Assembly: GCF_900169265.1 (NCBI RefSeq)
Contig: NZ_FXYX01000024.1
Span: 1 to 51,569 of the forward strand
Direction: 5' to 3'
Source of the DNA: Brevibacterium iodinum ATCC 49514
Lineage (GTDB): Bacteria; Actinomycetota; Actinomycetes; Actinomycetales; Brevibacteriaceae
DNA: 51,569 nt
A program made the position numbers and the translations under genes. Positions 28,958 to 37,983 of this stretch are shown here, piece after piece (the stretch's first letter is position 1; every line of letters starts with the position of its first letter). Below the pieces are notes generated by a model that was given only the letters and a program-made list of their open reading frames with translations, was not told the origin of the DNA and ran no database searches.

Positions 28958-30616
28958 TTACCGCATCGACTGTTGGGGAGCGGTCTGTTTGGAGGCCGCG
29001 AGCAGACGTTCGCGAGCGTCGGCGAACTGCTGGAGTTCGGCCCGTTCGATCTTGCGTTCCTGTTCTCCGCCGATTCCGGCGAGCACGCGCATCCGCGTCG
29101 TCGACAGTTTGCCGGAGGTGCGGATCATGGTCTTCATCTCCTCCTTGCCGCCGGGGAATGACTTCGCCCAGTCGCGTCCGTTCTTCCGGCCCTTCCAGGT
29201 GCCGAGCATGTCGACCTCGGCGTGGGTGAGCCAACCGGTGTTCGCATAGTCGCCGAGCATGTTCTGAGTGTGCATGCGTTCGCTGCGGCGCAGGATGAGG
29301 CCGAGCGCGACCCAGGCGGCGGAGAGGATGGCGCTGAGGACGATGAGGCCGATGATCTGCGGGAGCATTCCGCCCATCACGTCGCGGGTTGCTTGGCCGA
29401 GGACACCAAGGAACGTCATCGAGGCGTTCCAGAAGCCGTGCAGGATCATGCCGAGCGCAAGTCCGGGCAGCCACATGAGGATGAGTGACCACCACGGCCA
29501 TTTGCGGGCGGCGAGGCCGATCGACACACCAGCGCAAGTTGAGAACGCCGTGTGGAGCAGCGGCGATCCGAGGCAGCGCATGGCAAATGTCACTGCCAGT
29601 CCCGGAAGCTCGCCGTCGTTCCAACCCTGACCGAGGTAGAGGATGTTCTCGGTGAAGGCGAAGCCCGCACCGATGAGCGAACCGTAGACGAGCCCGTCGA
29701 GGGGCCCTTCGAAATAGCGTCGGGCGGCAAGGACGATGACGAGGAGGAGGACGGTCTTCGTCGATTCCTCGAGGATCGGAGCCTGGATGACTGCACCGAT
29801 GACGTCGGGCACCCCATTGATGCCGATCATATAGAGCGCGATGTCCCCGACGAGTGAGAAGCCGAGGGTGAGGATGACCGAGGCGACGGCACCCCAGAGC
29901 AGGCAGATGCCCAAGAGCAGTTTCGGCTGGGGCCTCCAGCGATCGAGCCAGAGCACATAGGCGATGATGCCGAGAAGAGGTATCGCTGCGAGTCCGATGA
30001 GACCGAAGAGGCGGACGCCGAAGCTCAGTCCGCCGAGCAGGGCAAGTAGTGCCAGTCCGATGACAAGCCCGACGAGCACAAGGATCGCGGCGACGAGCCG
30101 GACGATGTTTCCGGTCGAGTCGGGTTCGGTCTCCGGTTGTGTCTTCCGCACTGCGCCGGTCCAGGGGGTGTCGGTGACGACCTGTTGGGGTGCCTGCATC
30201 CCCGCGCGGTTCCGCATCTCCTGGGTCACCGTCGGGGCAAACCGCGGCTGAGCATAGACGCGTGCCTGCGCAGGCGGGGGCGCATACATCACCGGCTGGC
30301 CAGGCATGGGTTGGCCAGGCATGGGCTGGCCGGGAACCGGCTGCATCTGAGGCTGCATGGGTCGGCCGGGTGCCGACATCGGCTGTCCCTGCATGGGCGG
30401 CTGCTGCGGCCGCGGCTGTTGCGATCCCTCCGGCCGAGGCCGGAACCGATCATGATTCTGCGGCTGACCCTGCTGCGGACGACGCGGCTGCTGCCGAGCG
30501 GCCTGGCCCGGTTGCTGCGGCATCTGTCCCTGCGCAGGGGGCATGTTCGGGTTCGGTGGGCCCTGCACTTGGGGCGGCTGCGGTCTCTGGGAACCGGGAC
30601 CGTTCTGTGCCGACAT
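28958..30616 (-). CDS. PrsW-family glutamic intramembrane protease with Pro/Gln-rich N-terminus
   Basis: 552 residues from the ATG before SAQNGPGS, which has AAGGA seven bases upstream. The first 160 residues are a low-complexity Pro/Gln/Met region with a tandem PMPGQ repeat. About eight transmembrane segments follow (185-450), holding the PrsW motifs PILEESTK (catalytic Glu pair), GAGFAFTENILYL and HGFWNASM. A cytosolic tail of about 110 residues includes THAEVDMLGTWKGRKNGRDW. PrsW proteases cut membrane anti-sigma factors; a target here is unknown. Directly upstream of the MarP-like gene. The Pro/Gln-rich region may bind a partner. Confidence 0.88.
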   Translation of the reverse strand: MSAQNGPGSQRPQPPQVQGPPNPNMPPAQGQMPQQPGQAARQQPRRPQQGQPQNHDRFRPRPEGSQQPRPQQPPMQGQPMSAPGRPMQPQMQPVPGQPMPGQPMPGQPVMYAPPPAQARVYAQPRFAPTVTQEMRNRAGMQAPQQVVTDTPWTGAVRKTQPETEPDSTGNIVRLVAAILVLVGLVIGLALLALLGGLSFGVRLFGLIGLAAIPLLGIIAYVLWLDRWRPQPKLLLGICLLWGAVASVILTLGFSLVGDIALYMIGINGVPDVIGAVIQAPILEESTKTVLLLVIVLAARRYFEGPLDGLVYGSLIGAGFAFTENILYLGQGWNDGELPGLAVTFAMRCLGSPLLHTAFSTCAGVSIGLAARKWPWWSLILMWLPGLALGMILHGFWNASMTFLGVLGQATRDVMGGMLPQIIGLIVLSAILSAAWVALGLILRRSERMHTQNMLGDYANTGWLTHAEVDMLGTWKGRKNGRDWAKSFPGGKEEMKTMIRTSGKLSTTRMRVLAGIGGEQERKIERAELQQFADARERLLAASKQTAPQQSMR

Positions 30617-31025
30617 AGTCTGTCCTTCTGCAATGGGGGAAATTCCGCTCACCTCAGTCTAGAGTCGAAGCCCTCCACAGTAGGCCTCGTCGTGTATCCG
30701 TCCGGCAACACTTCAGCCGACTGCCACGTTCTTCAAACAACGTCTCACGCCCCACTCAACCATTTTCGACTGTGGACGGGCGCAGTTTCGTCGACTCGAT
30801 GTCGGCGGAGGAACCAGACGACAGTGAAAGCTCCACGGGCCATTCGACCGTCGTCCGACGGTCGGCATCGCCCACCACACGCGCCCGGCGCTGCCGTCAA
30901 TCCCCAGGGCTACTCCCCTCCCTCCATCGACCAGCACCTCGCCCACTCGCACGTCACATCCTGTGGATGCTCAAAGCAGTATCCACAGCCCCTCGAACCT
31001 CCCCTAGTGCGACAAGAGGCTCCCC
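30617..31025. promoter_or_regulatory. 409-base divergent intergenic region with two inverted repeats
   Basis: No convincing ORF. Inverted repeat CGACCGTCG-TC-CGACGGTCG (30845-30864) and inverted repeat CTGTGGAT...ATCCACAG (30961-30968 and 30981-30988). The second consists of two converging sequences close to a DnaA box (TTATCCACA). Both are nearer the LPxTG gene, so they are likelier to serve it. Confidence 0.45.
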
Positions 31026-32984
31026 GTGTCGAATCGGTCCATGACTACTCTCAGATTCGCATCGCTGCGCACCGCGCTGCTGCTCACCGTCCTCACAATC
31101 GCTTCACTCATCGGGCTGGGACCGGCCATGGCCGCGGGACCGCCGGTCGGCCTCGGCGAGGTTCCGGTGCACACCGCACCCAACGCATACGGACCGGGCA
31201 TCTGGCACCATGCGAAACAGGGCAAGACCTGGTACGGCTCCTACCGGACCTTCCCTGACACCTCCGCATACTGCATCGATGCGGGGAAGAAGTCTCCGCT
31301 GCCGAAGAACTTCAAGAATGCGAAGGCCGACACGGTCACCTCGGCTCGCACAGCGTGGGCACTGCACGAATATGCCGGCTCGACGTCGAAAGATGTGCAG
31401 GCCGCGTTGAGCGCGATGGCCCGCCTCGACAAGGCACTCCCCCACGATCACAAGGTGCCGCCACAGAAGCCGGCCGATCTCGGTAAGAAGTTCTCCGGTG
31501 CCGCGAAGAAGCACTCGACGATCCTCGCCGAGGCGAAGAAGTTGGCGGGCCCCTACACCCTCGACATCAGCCTCGAGCCGGTCATGCGCATGCCCGTGCT
31601 CGAACCCTATGCCGCCCCGGAGTCCGCTTCTTCTCCTGACTCCTGGGCCTCCGACAAAACTGACAAGCCGAAGGTCCTCGGCACTCCCACCGATGAGGCG
31701 ACGCTGACGGTCTCCCTGCTCAGCGCCTCAGGTGCACAGGTCCCCGACGTTCCCGTCACCCTCAAGTCCACCGGCACGACGAAAGCCCCGACGACCTTGA
31801 CCACTGGGAAGGAACCCGTGGCCATGACACTGCAGGCGAGCGCCCCCGGCATTCTGTCCGTGACCGCCTCGGCGAAGGTCGCCCCGCAGACCGTGCGCGT
31901 CTTCGAACCGACGTCCGGCACGCGGGTACAGCGAGTCATCACCCCGGACACCCCCGATTCAGTCACGGACAAGGCGTCACTGGAACTGAGTTCCCAGCCG
32001 AAGGTGACCACGGAGATCTCCGACCAGACACCGACACCGGGTGAGACGGTCACCGACGAATTCACCGTCTCCGGCCTCATCGGCGACCACGCAGTCACCG
32101 TCGAACACACCCTGTGGCAGACCGCGACGGCACCGAGACAGGGCATCAAGAACGATGACGCTCGCGAAATCGGATCCGTGACCTCGAAGAACGTCGGCAA
32201 CGGCACCCACACGTCCGACGAGGTCACCGTGCCCGAGGACTTCCGCGGTTGGCTGTACTTCACCGAGACGATCGCCGGAGACAAGGCGACGAAGGAATGG
32301 AAGGGAATCCACGGCCAACCCCGCGAGACCGGATTCGTCCCGTGGACTCCGACAGCCGACACCGAGGCGGTGCTCGAGGGGACATCAACCCACGACGAGG
32401 TGGCGGTGACCGGTCTGCGACCGGGTTCCGAAGCCGTGCTCACCATCACCGCCTACCACGTGGAGACGGAACCCAAGCAGTCGGAGGAGCCCGACGGCAC
32501 CGAATTGTCCGTGCAGGACTTCACCGTCAACGCTGATGAGAAGGGCCGCGTCGAGATCGACACCGAGCCGATCGATATGCCTGTCGGCTGGGTCACCTAT
32601 GTCACGACGATCGAGGGCAGCGACGTCAACAAGGCGTGGACGAGCGACTGGGGCGTTCCCGCGGAGACCGTGCACCGTCTGCCTGAGGAGAGGCCGAGCA
32701 GCCCGCCCGAGGAACCGAGTACACCGCCGTCTCCCCCGGAACAGCCGGAACAGCCGGAACAGCCCGAGGCTCCCGAAACCCCGGAGAAGCCCGAGTCCCC
32801 ACCGGCCGAACCGGTCGCCGAAACTCCCGTGGCGCCCGAGACTCCGGCGGCCCCGGCACCATCCGGTGAACTGCCCCGCACAGGCACGACAGGCAACGGC
32901 ATGCTCATTGGCCTGGGAATCGTCCTCCTCGGACTCGGCTCAACGATCCTGCTGATCTCCGGCAGCCGCCGTGACAAGGAGTGA
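31026..32984 (+). CDS. LPxTG-anchored surface protein with thioester-like N-terminal domain
   Basis: 652 residues from a GTG with AAGAGG six bases upstream (an ATG five codons on is an alternative). Signal peptide about 1-36 (RTALLLTVLTIASLIGLGPA-MA). The first domain has WYGSYRTFPDTSAYCIDAGKK; a Cys (C83) in a YCID motif is typical of thioester-type adhesin domains of Actinobacteria, though the partner Gln is not identified. Then come several beta-rich Ig-like modules, two sharing a TxxxHTSDEVTVPEDFRGW-like pattern, a Pro/Glu-rich wall-spanning stretch (about 555-612), and the sorting signal LPRTG at 616 with a hydrophobic helix and the RRDKE tail. Exported and covalently linked to peptidoglycan. 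No sortase gene is in the window. Confidence 0.85.
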   Translation: MSNRSMTTLRFASLRTALLLTVLTIASLIGLGPAMAAGPPVGLGEVPVHTAPNAYGPGIWHHAKQGKTWYGSYRTFPDTSAYCIDAGKKSPLPKNFKNAKADTVTSARTAWALHEYAGSTSKDVQAALSAMARLDKALPHDHKVPPQKPADLGKKFSGAAKKHSTILAEAKKLAGPYTLDISLEPVMRMPVLEPYAAPESASSPDSWASDKTDKPKVLGTPTDEATLTVSLLSASGAQVPDVPVTLKSTGTTKAPTTLTTGKEPVAMTLQASAPGILSVTASAKVAPQTVRVFEPTSGTRVQRVITPDTPDSVTDKASLELSSQPKVTTEISDQTPTPGETVTDEFTVSGLIGDHAVTVEHTLWQTATAPRQGIKNDDAREIGSVTSKNVGNGTHTSDEVTVPEDFRGWLYFTETIAGDKATKEWKGIHGQPRETGFVPWTPTADTEAVLEGTSTHDEVAVTGLRPGSEAVLTITAYHVETEPKQSEEPDGTELSVQDFTVNADEKGRVEIDTEPIDMPVGWVTYVTTIEGSDVNKAWTSDWGVPAETVHRLPEERPSSPPEEPSTPPSPPEQPEQPEQPEAPETPEKPESPPAEPVAETPVAPETPAAPAPSGELPRTGTTGNGMLIGLGIVLLGLGSTILLISGSRRDKE

Positions 32985-32999
32985 AACACCCTATGAATA

Positions 33000-33041
33000 C
33001 ACCTCACCCCCAACCGCAGACGCGCGGTCGGGGGTGAGGTG
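33000..33041. terminator. Bidirectional terminator between LPxTG gene and hpaI
   Basis: Arms CACCTCACCCCCAACCG and CGGTCGGGGGTGAGGTG pair over 17 positions with one mismatch and an 8-base loop. It lies 15 bases after the LPxTG stop and four before the hpaI stop of the convergent operon. Confidence 0.8.
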
Positions 33042-33044
33042 TGC

Positions 33045-33833
33045 TCAGCCCTGAACCCAGGTCTCGGCCCAGGCGCGGGCGCCGTTCATCATCAGGCCGA
33101 CATCGGCACCGACGAGGACGAAGGACGCTCCGGCCTCCAGGTACTTCCGTGCCTGGTCGGGGTCGAATGCATTGACTCCGACGGGTTTGCCGGCGGCCTT
33201 CACCGCCTCGAACGTCTGCGTCACCGCCTCGGTGACATCCGGATGGGTCTGCTGGCCGAGCAGTCCCATCGATGCGGCCAGGTCGGAGGGTCCGACGAAG
33301 ATCTGGTCGATTCCGTCGACCGCGGCGATCTCGGCGGCGTTGTCCACCGCGGTCGCCGATTCGATCTGCACGGTCAGGGACACGAACTCATCGGCACGAC
33401 CCAGGTACCCGTCCACGGCATTCCACCGGGAGGCCCTGGCCAGGGCCGAACCGACCCCGCGCACACCCTTCGGCGGATAATGGACGGCCGCCACAGCCGC
33501 CTCGGCGTCGGATTTCGTATCGACCATCGGCACGAGCAGATTCTGCGCGCCGAGGTCGAGGTACTGCTTGATGAGCACCGTGTCGTTGACCGGCACCCGC
33601 ACGACAGGGGTCGCCGGATAGCCGTTCATCGCACGCAGCAGACTCGTCGTCGTCTCGAGTCCGATCGGGGAATGCTCGGCGTCGATGAGCACCCACTGCA
33701 TTCCCGAGGCAGCGGCGATCTCGGCGGCCACGGGCGAACCCGAGCACACCCACATCCCGGCCAGGTGCTCGCCGTCGCCGAGGCCGGCCACACGGTCGGC
33801 GAAGGTCTGCGGAAGCTCTACTCGAAACGGCAT
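33045..33833 (-). CDS. hpaI: 4-hydroxy-2-oxoheptanedioate aldolase
   Basis: Splits 4-hydroxy-2-oxoheptane-1,7-dioate to pyruvate and succinate semialdehyde, the end of homoprotocatechuate degradation. 262 residues, class II HpcH/HpaI family. Key residues keep a constant offset of nine from E. coli HpaI: H54 (DAEHSP), R79 (VVRVPVND), E158 (QIESATA) and D184 (GPSDLAASMG). ATG overlaps the end of hpaH by 16 bases and has GGGAG seven bases upstream. Last gene of the operon. Confidence 0.93.
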   Translation of the reverse strand: MPFRVELPQTFADRVAGLGDGEHLAGMWVCSGSPVAAEIAAASGMQWVLIDAEHSPIGLETTTSLLRAMNGYPATPVVRVPVNDTVLIKQYLDLGAQNLLVPMVDTKSDAEAAVAAVHYPPKGVRGVGSALARASRWNAVDGYLGRADEFVSLTVQIESATAVDNAAEIAAVDGIDQIFVGPSDLAASMGLLGQQTHPDVTEAVTQTFEAVKAAGKPVGVNAFDPDQARKYLEAGASFVLVGADVGLMMNGARAWAETWVQG

Positions 33834-34603
33834 GTGATGACTCCCAGCTCTCCGTAGTCGGCGTGGACGGTGTCGCCGGGATACACCCACATGGGGCGGG
33901 TGAACGATCCGGCGAGCACGGTCTCTCCGGCGCGGAGCACATCTCCGTGTTCGGCGAGTTTGTTCGCCAACCACACGATTCCGCGAGCCGGATGGTCGAG
34001 CACGGCGGCAGCGACTCCGGAGTCCTCGATCGTCTCATTGCGGTAGAGCAGAGCGTTCACCCGACGCAGGTCGACGGCATCGACAGCGACCGGTCGGCCG
34101 CCGAGGACCATCGCACCCAGCGCCGCATTGTCCGAGATGGTGTCGACGATGGTGCGTCCCTCCATCTCGATGCGCGAGGACAGGACCTCGAGTGCGGGGA
34201 CGACGTATTCGGTTGCTCGCAGCACGTCGAAGAGGCTGACATCGGGTCCGCGCAGTTCCTCACGCAGGACGAAAGCGAGTTCGACCTCGATGCGCACGCC
34301 CGAATACTGCGAATGGTCGATCACGGACCCGGTGTCATAGACCTGGTCGGCGAAGATCGCGCCGTAGTCGGGTTCGGTGATCCCGGTGGCCTGCTGCATC
34401 GGCTTCGAGGTCAGCCCGATCTTGTGACCATAGAGCCGACGGCCGGCAGCTTCACCACGGCGGCGCCATTCGTTCTGCACCGCATAGGAGTCCTCGACCG
34501 TCATGTCCGGATACTTCGCGGTGAGCAGACCGATCTTCTTGCCTGTCCGCTCCGCCTGAGCGAGATCGTCGGCGATGGCCGCGATCGTTGCCTCATCGAG
34601 CAT
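33818..34603 (-). CDS. hpaH: 2-oxo-hept-4-ene-1,7-dioate hydratase
   Basis: Adds water to the 2-oxoheptenedioate intermediate. 261 residues from the ATG before LDEATIAAIAD (AAAGGA six bases upstream). FAH-like hydratase family: GHKIGLTSKPMQQATGI (KIGLTSKxMQ is diagnostic), EPDYGAIFADQV, RIEVELAFVL (metal Glu) and DNAALGAMVLGG. Between hpaD (11-base gap) and hpaI (overlap). Complete. Confidence 0.94.
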   Translation of the reverse strand: MLDEATIAAIADDLAQAERTGKKIGLLTAKYPDMTVEDSYAVQNEWRRRGEAAGRRLYGHKIGLTSKPMQQATGITEPDYGAIFADQVYDTGSVIDHSQYSGVRIEVELAFVLREELRGPDVSLFDVLRATEYVVPALEVLSSRIEMEGRTIVDTISDNAALGAMVLGGRPVAVDAVDLRRVNALLYRNETIEDSGVAAAVLDHPARGIVWLANKLAEHGDVLRAGETVLAGSFTRPMWVYPGDTVHADYGELGVITCRFE

Positions 34604-34614
34604 GTGGATTCCTT

Positions 34615-35751
34615 TCAGAGCTGGTTGCCCAGCTTGCACTCAGTCTCATCGGCGCGGGTGTAGGAGAACCCGTCGGCGCCGATCGTCACGGCCATCTCCG
34701 AATCATCGGTGCGAGCATGCACGGGCTGCGGGTTGCCGTCGAGGTCGAGGACGAGCGAGGCATCCGTGTACCAGGATGGGACGACCGGATTGCCCCACCA
34801 GTCGCGACGCTGATTGTCGTGGACGTCCCAGGTGATGACCGGGTTGTCCGGATCGCCGGTGTAGTAGTCCTGGGTATAGACCTCGACGCGGTGGCCGTCG
34901 GGATCGCGCAGGTAGAGGTAGAACGCGTTCGAGACTCCATGACGGCCGGGACCGCGTTCGATCGAGTCGGACCGGCGCATCGCACCGAGCTTGTCGCAGA
35001 TGGCGAGGATGTTGTGCTTCTCATGCGTGGCGAAGCAGACATGGTGCATGCGCGGTCCGTCGCCGCCGGTCATGGCCGTGTCATGGACGGTCGGTTTGCG
35101 GCGCATCCACGCGGCGTAGACGGTGCCTTCCTCATCCTGGATGTCCTCCGTGACGCGGAAGCCGAGGTCCTGCATGTACTTCACCGCGCGCGGCACGTCC
35201 GGGGTGACCTGGTTGAAGTGGTCGAGGCGGACGAGCTCGCCGGGGATGTGCAGGTCGTAGCGCCACGACATGCGTTCGACATGATCGGACTGGTAGAAGA
35301 ACTCGTACGGGAAGCCGAGCGGATCGACGACACGCACGGAATCGCCCACGCCTTTGACGAAGCCCTCGGGGTTGCGACGGACATCGCAGCCGAGTTCGGT
35401 GTAGAACGCCACGGCCTTGTCGAGCTCTTCGGGGCTGCGCACCCGGTAGGAGAACGCGGCCACTGCGGCGACCTCACCCTTGCGCAGGACGAGGTTGTGG
35501 TGGATGAACTCCTCCGTCGACCGCAGGTACAGCGTGTTCTCGTCCTCTTCGGTGACGTAGAGTCCGAGCACGTCGACGTAGAACTCACGTGACGCGGCGA
35601 GGTCGGTGACGACGAGCTCCATATACGCACACCGCAGAATGTCCGGCGGGCTCGCCTGCGGAGTCGTGATCGGATTGTCGGTGGCGATGCCCGTCTCCTG
35701 GCTGACGAAATAGCCGGCCGAGGTCCGGGTCATATCGGTGCGTTTGGTCAT
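34615..35751 (-). CDS. hpaD: 3,4-dihydroxyphenylacetate (homoprotocatechuate) 2,3-dioxygenase
   Basis: Extradiol ring cleavage of homoprotocatechuate. 378 residues of the vicinal-oxygen-chelate type. Metal ligands H178 (RLDHFNQ), H237 (MHHVCF) and E290 (HRVEVYTQDYY). Acid-base H223 (TVHDTA) and Y280 (FYLYL). All five sit exactly 23 residues beyond H155, H214, E267, H200 and Y257 of the Brevibacterium fuscum enzyme, because this protein has a longer N-terminus (about 36 residues before DILRCAY). The C-terminal lid NQRRDWWGNPVVPSWYT is also present. The ATG has GAGG five bases upstream, seven bases after hpaE. Confidence 0.97.
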   Translation of the reverse strand: MTKRTDMTRTSAGYFVSQETGIATDNPITTPQASPPDILRCAYMELVVTDLAASREFYVDVLGLYVTEEDENTLYLRSTEEFIHHNLVLRKGEVAAVAAFSYRVRSPEELDKAVAFYTELGCDVRRNPEGFVKGVGDSVRVVDPLGFPYEFFYQSDHVERMSWRYDLHIPGELVRLDHFNQVTPDVPRAVKYMQDLGFRVTEDIQDEEGTVYAAWMRRKPTVHDTAMTGGDGPRMHHVCFATHEKHNILAICDKLGAMRRSDSIERGPGRHGVSNAFYLYLRDPDGHRVEVYTQDYYTGDPDNPVITWDVHDNQRRDWWGNPVVPSWYTDASLVLDLDGNPQPVHARTDDSEMAVTIGADGFSYTRADETECKLGNQL

Positions 35752-35758
35752 GGCTGCC

Positions 35759-37264
35759 TCATTGCTTTCCGAAGACGGGATTGTGGACCTCGCCGAGGTT
35801 GATGTGCACGGACTGCTGTTCCGTGTAGAAGTCGATCGACCGGTAGCCGCCTTCGTGGCCGAGTCCCGAGGCCTTGACTCCGCCGAAGGGGGTACGCAGG
35901 TCGCGGACGTTGTTCGAGTTCAGCCACACCATGCCCGACTCCACGGCCTGGGAGAAGTTGTGGGCGCGTTTGAGATCCGAGGTCCAGATATAGGCGGCCA
36001 GACCGTACTTCGTGTTGTTCGCCAACTCCAGGGCCTCCTCGTCGGAGGAGAACGGGGTGATGGCGACGACGGGTCCGAAGATCTCCTCCTGGAAGATCCG
36101 GGCGTCGGGCTTCACGTCTGCGAACACGGTCGGCTGGACGAAATTGCCGGTCTCGAAGCCCTCGGGGCGTCCGCCGCCGGCGACAAGGCGGGCCTCGGTC
36201 TTGCCGACCTCGACGTAGGACATGACCTTCTCATAGTGCTCGGGATGGACGAGCGCAGCCACCTCGGTGGTGGGATCCGAGGGCAGACCGACCTTCACGC
36301 GCCCCGCCTGGGCAGCGTAGCGTTCGACGAATTCGTCGTAGATCGAATCCTCGACGAGGATGCGCGAACCGGCGGTGCAGCGTTCCCCGTTGAGGGAGAA
36401 GGAGCCGAAGATCGTGGCGTTGACGGCCGCCTCGAGATCCGCATCGGCGAAGACCACGGCCGGGGACTTGCCGCCGAGCTCCATCGACAGGCCTTTGAGC
36501 CAGGGGGCGGCGTTAGCGAAGATCGTCTGCCCGGTCTTCGACTCGCCGGTGAACGAGATGAGCGGAACGTCCGGGTGTTTGACGAGCGAATCGCCGGCGA
36601 AGCCCTCTTCGCCGAAGCCGTTGACCATGTTGAACACACCGGTGGGCAGTCCGGCCTCTTCGAAGATGCCCGGCCACAGCGAGGCTGACAGCGGGGTGAA
36701 CTCGGCTGGCTTGAGCACAACGGTGTTGCCCGTGGCGATCGCCGGGCCGAGCTTCCAGGACTCGAGCATGAACGGGGTGTTCCACGGGGTGATGAGTCCG
36801 GCCACGCCGATCGGTTTGCGGTTGACGTAGTTCGCCTGACGGCCGGGGACCTTGAAGGCATCATCGACCTGGGCGACGATGAGGTCGGCGAAGAAGCGGA
36901 AATTCTCTGCCGCGCGCGCCGCCTGTCCCTTGGCCTGGGTGATCGGCAGACCGGAGTCGAAGGACTCCATGGCAGCGAGTTCGTCCTTGCGGGATTCGAC
37001 GATATCGGCGATCTTGTTGAGCACCCGGGCGCGTTCACGCGGCAGCATCGTCGGCCACGGGCCTTCGTCGAAGGCCTGCTTCGCCGCGGCGACGGCGGCT
37101 TCGATATCGGCCTTCTTGCCCGAGGCGGCCTTGATATAGGGTTCGTTCGTCACGGGGTTGAGGACGTCGAATTCGTCTCCGTCGATGGAGTCGACGAACT
37201 GCCCGCCGATGTAGTGGCGGATCTTCTCCGGAATTCCGGCCGGTGGGGTTGTGGACTGTGTCAT
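35759..37264 (-). CDS. hpaE: 5-carboxymethyl-2-hydroxymuconate semialdehyde dehydrogenase
   Basis: Oxidises the ring-cleavage aldehyde with NAD. 501 residues, aldehyde dehydrogenase superfamily: PIGVAGLITPWNTPFM, E262 (MELGGKSP), catalytic C296 (NGERCTAGS), and FGPVVAITPFSSDEEAL. C-terminal WLNSNNVRDLRTPFGGVKAS is the HpaE form of the tetramer region. The ATG overlaps the gntR stop (ATGA) and has AAGGA upstream; the longer frame into gntR is not used. The ring-cleavage order hpaE-hpaD supports the assignment over other ALDHs. Confidence 0.94.
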   Translation of the reverse strand: MTQSTTPPAGIPEKIRHYIGGQFVDSIDGDEFDVLNPVTNEPYIKAASGKKADIEAAVAAAKQAFDEGPWPTMLPRERARVLNKIADIVESRKDELAAMESFDSGLPITQAKGQAARAAENFRFFADLIVAQVDDAFKVPGRQANYVNRKPIGVAGLITPWNTPFMLESWKLGPAIATGNTVVLKPAEFTPLSASLWPGIFEEAGLPTGVFNMVNGFGEEGFAGDSLVKHPDVPLISFTGESKTGQTIFANAAPWLKGLSMELGGKSPAVVFADADLEAAVNATIFGSFSLNGERCTAGSRILVEDSIYDEFVERYAAQAGRVKVGLPSDPTTEVAALVHPEHYEKVMSYVEVGKTEARLVAGGGRPEGFETGNFVQPTVFADVKPDARIFQEEIFGPVVAITPFSSDEEALELANNTKYGLAAYIWTSDLKRAHNFSQAVESGMVWLNSNNVRDLRTPFGGVKASGLGHEGGYRSIDFYTEQQSVHINLGEVHNPVFGKQ

Positions 37265-37983
37265 GACTTGTCCTTTCGTGAATCTGTGTGCACGTTCGGG
37301 GTGGCGGCTATGGGCGTCTGGGAGTTCTGGAAGCTGCGCAGGGTGGCCGAGCGGTGCTCGCGCACGGCCCGTTCGATCTCCTGCGCCGAGGCGCGGACCC
37401 GAATGAGGGCGACGATGCGTGAGTGCTCTTCCACCGATTCCAATGCCCGTTCGGGAACGAAGGAGAACGTCGAGTCCCGCAGGTGGTTGAGCCGGTCCCA
37501 TTCGAGTTCGACGAGGGTGCACAGCCGCTCGTTCGGGCAGCGTCGGTAGAGGGTTTCGTGGAACTCGTGGTTGAGTCTGGTGAATTCGGCCGGTTCGAAA
37601 TCATCGAGCAGGGCGCGCATCCGATCGTTGATCTTCTCCGCAGCATCGAGATCATCGGCGCCGAGGTGGCCCTGGGCTTGGGCGACGGCCGCGGCCTCGA
37701 GGATCGCGACCGTTTCCATCGACTGGGTGTAGGAGCCCGGATCGACCATGGCGACGCGGGCGCCGACGTTGCGTTCGAAGGTCACGAAACCATCGGCTTC
37801 CAACCGGCGGATGGCTTCGCGCACCGGCACCACGGAGGTGTCGAGTTCGAGGGCGATCTGCGCGAGCACGAGTTTGTGCCCAGGCTGATAGGTCTGGTCA
37901 GCGACGCGTTCGCGGATCCATCGGTAGGCGGTCTCGGCCTTGCTCAGGGAAGGGCCGCCTGCCCCTGCCTGTTCGGTCTTCAC
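37261..37983 (-). CDS. GntR-family (FCD) regulator of the hpa operon
   Basis: 240 residues from the GTG that overlaps the upstream stop (GTGA) with GGAAGG seven bases away. N-terminal winged helix (about 15-80): AYRWIRERVADQTYQPGHKL, LAQIALELDTSVVPVREAIR, RLEADGFV. The all-helical FCD effector domain carries the His/Asp metal-site pattern in NHEFHETLYRRCPN and VEEHSRIVALI. It sits inside the operon and is translated with it, so it probably controls its own operon; the palindrome CGTAT-ATG-ATACG in the control region is a suitable GntR-type site. Effector likely an aromatic intermediate, not provable here. Confidence 0.88.
   Translation of the reverse strand: MKTEQAGAGGPSLSKAETAYRWIRERVADQTYQPGHKLVLAQIALELDTSVVPVREAIRRLEADGFVTFERNVGARVAMVDPGSYTQSMETVAILEAAAVAQAQGHLGADDLDAAEKINDRMRALLDDFEPAEFTRLNHEFHETLYRRCPNERLCTLVELEWDRLNHLRDSTFSFVPERALESVEEHSRIVALIRVRASAQEIERAVREHRSATLRSFQNSQTPIAATPNVHTDSRKDKS

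Noticed and set aside
30300..30345. Tandem DNA repeat in the PrsW-like gene as a mobile or CRISPR-like array
   Set aside because: It encodes a PMPGQ tandem within a low-complexity protein region. No spacer-repeat structure exists here or elsewhere in the window.
30961..30988. A replication origin from the paired DnaA-like boxes
   Set aside because: Only two imperfect boxes, no AT-rich unwinding region and no dnaA/dnaN neighbours.
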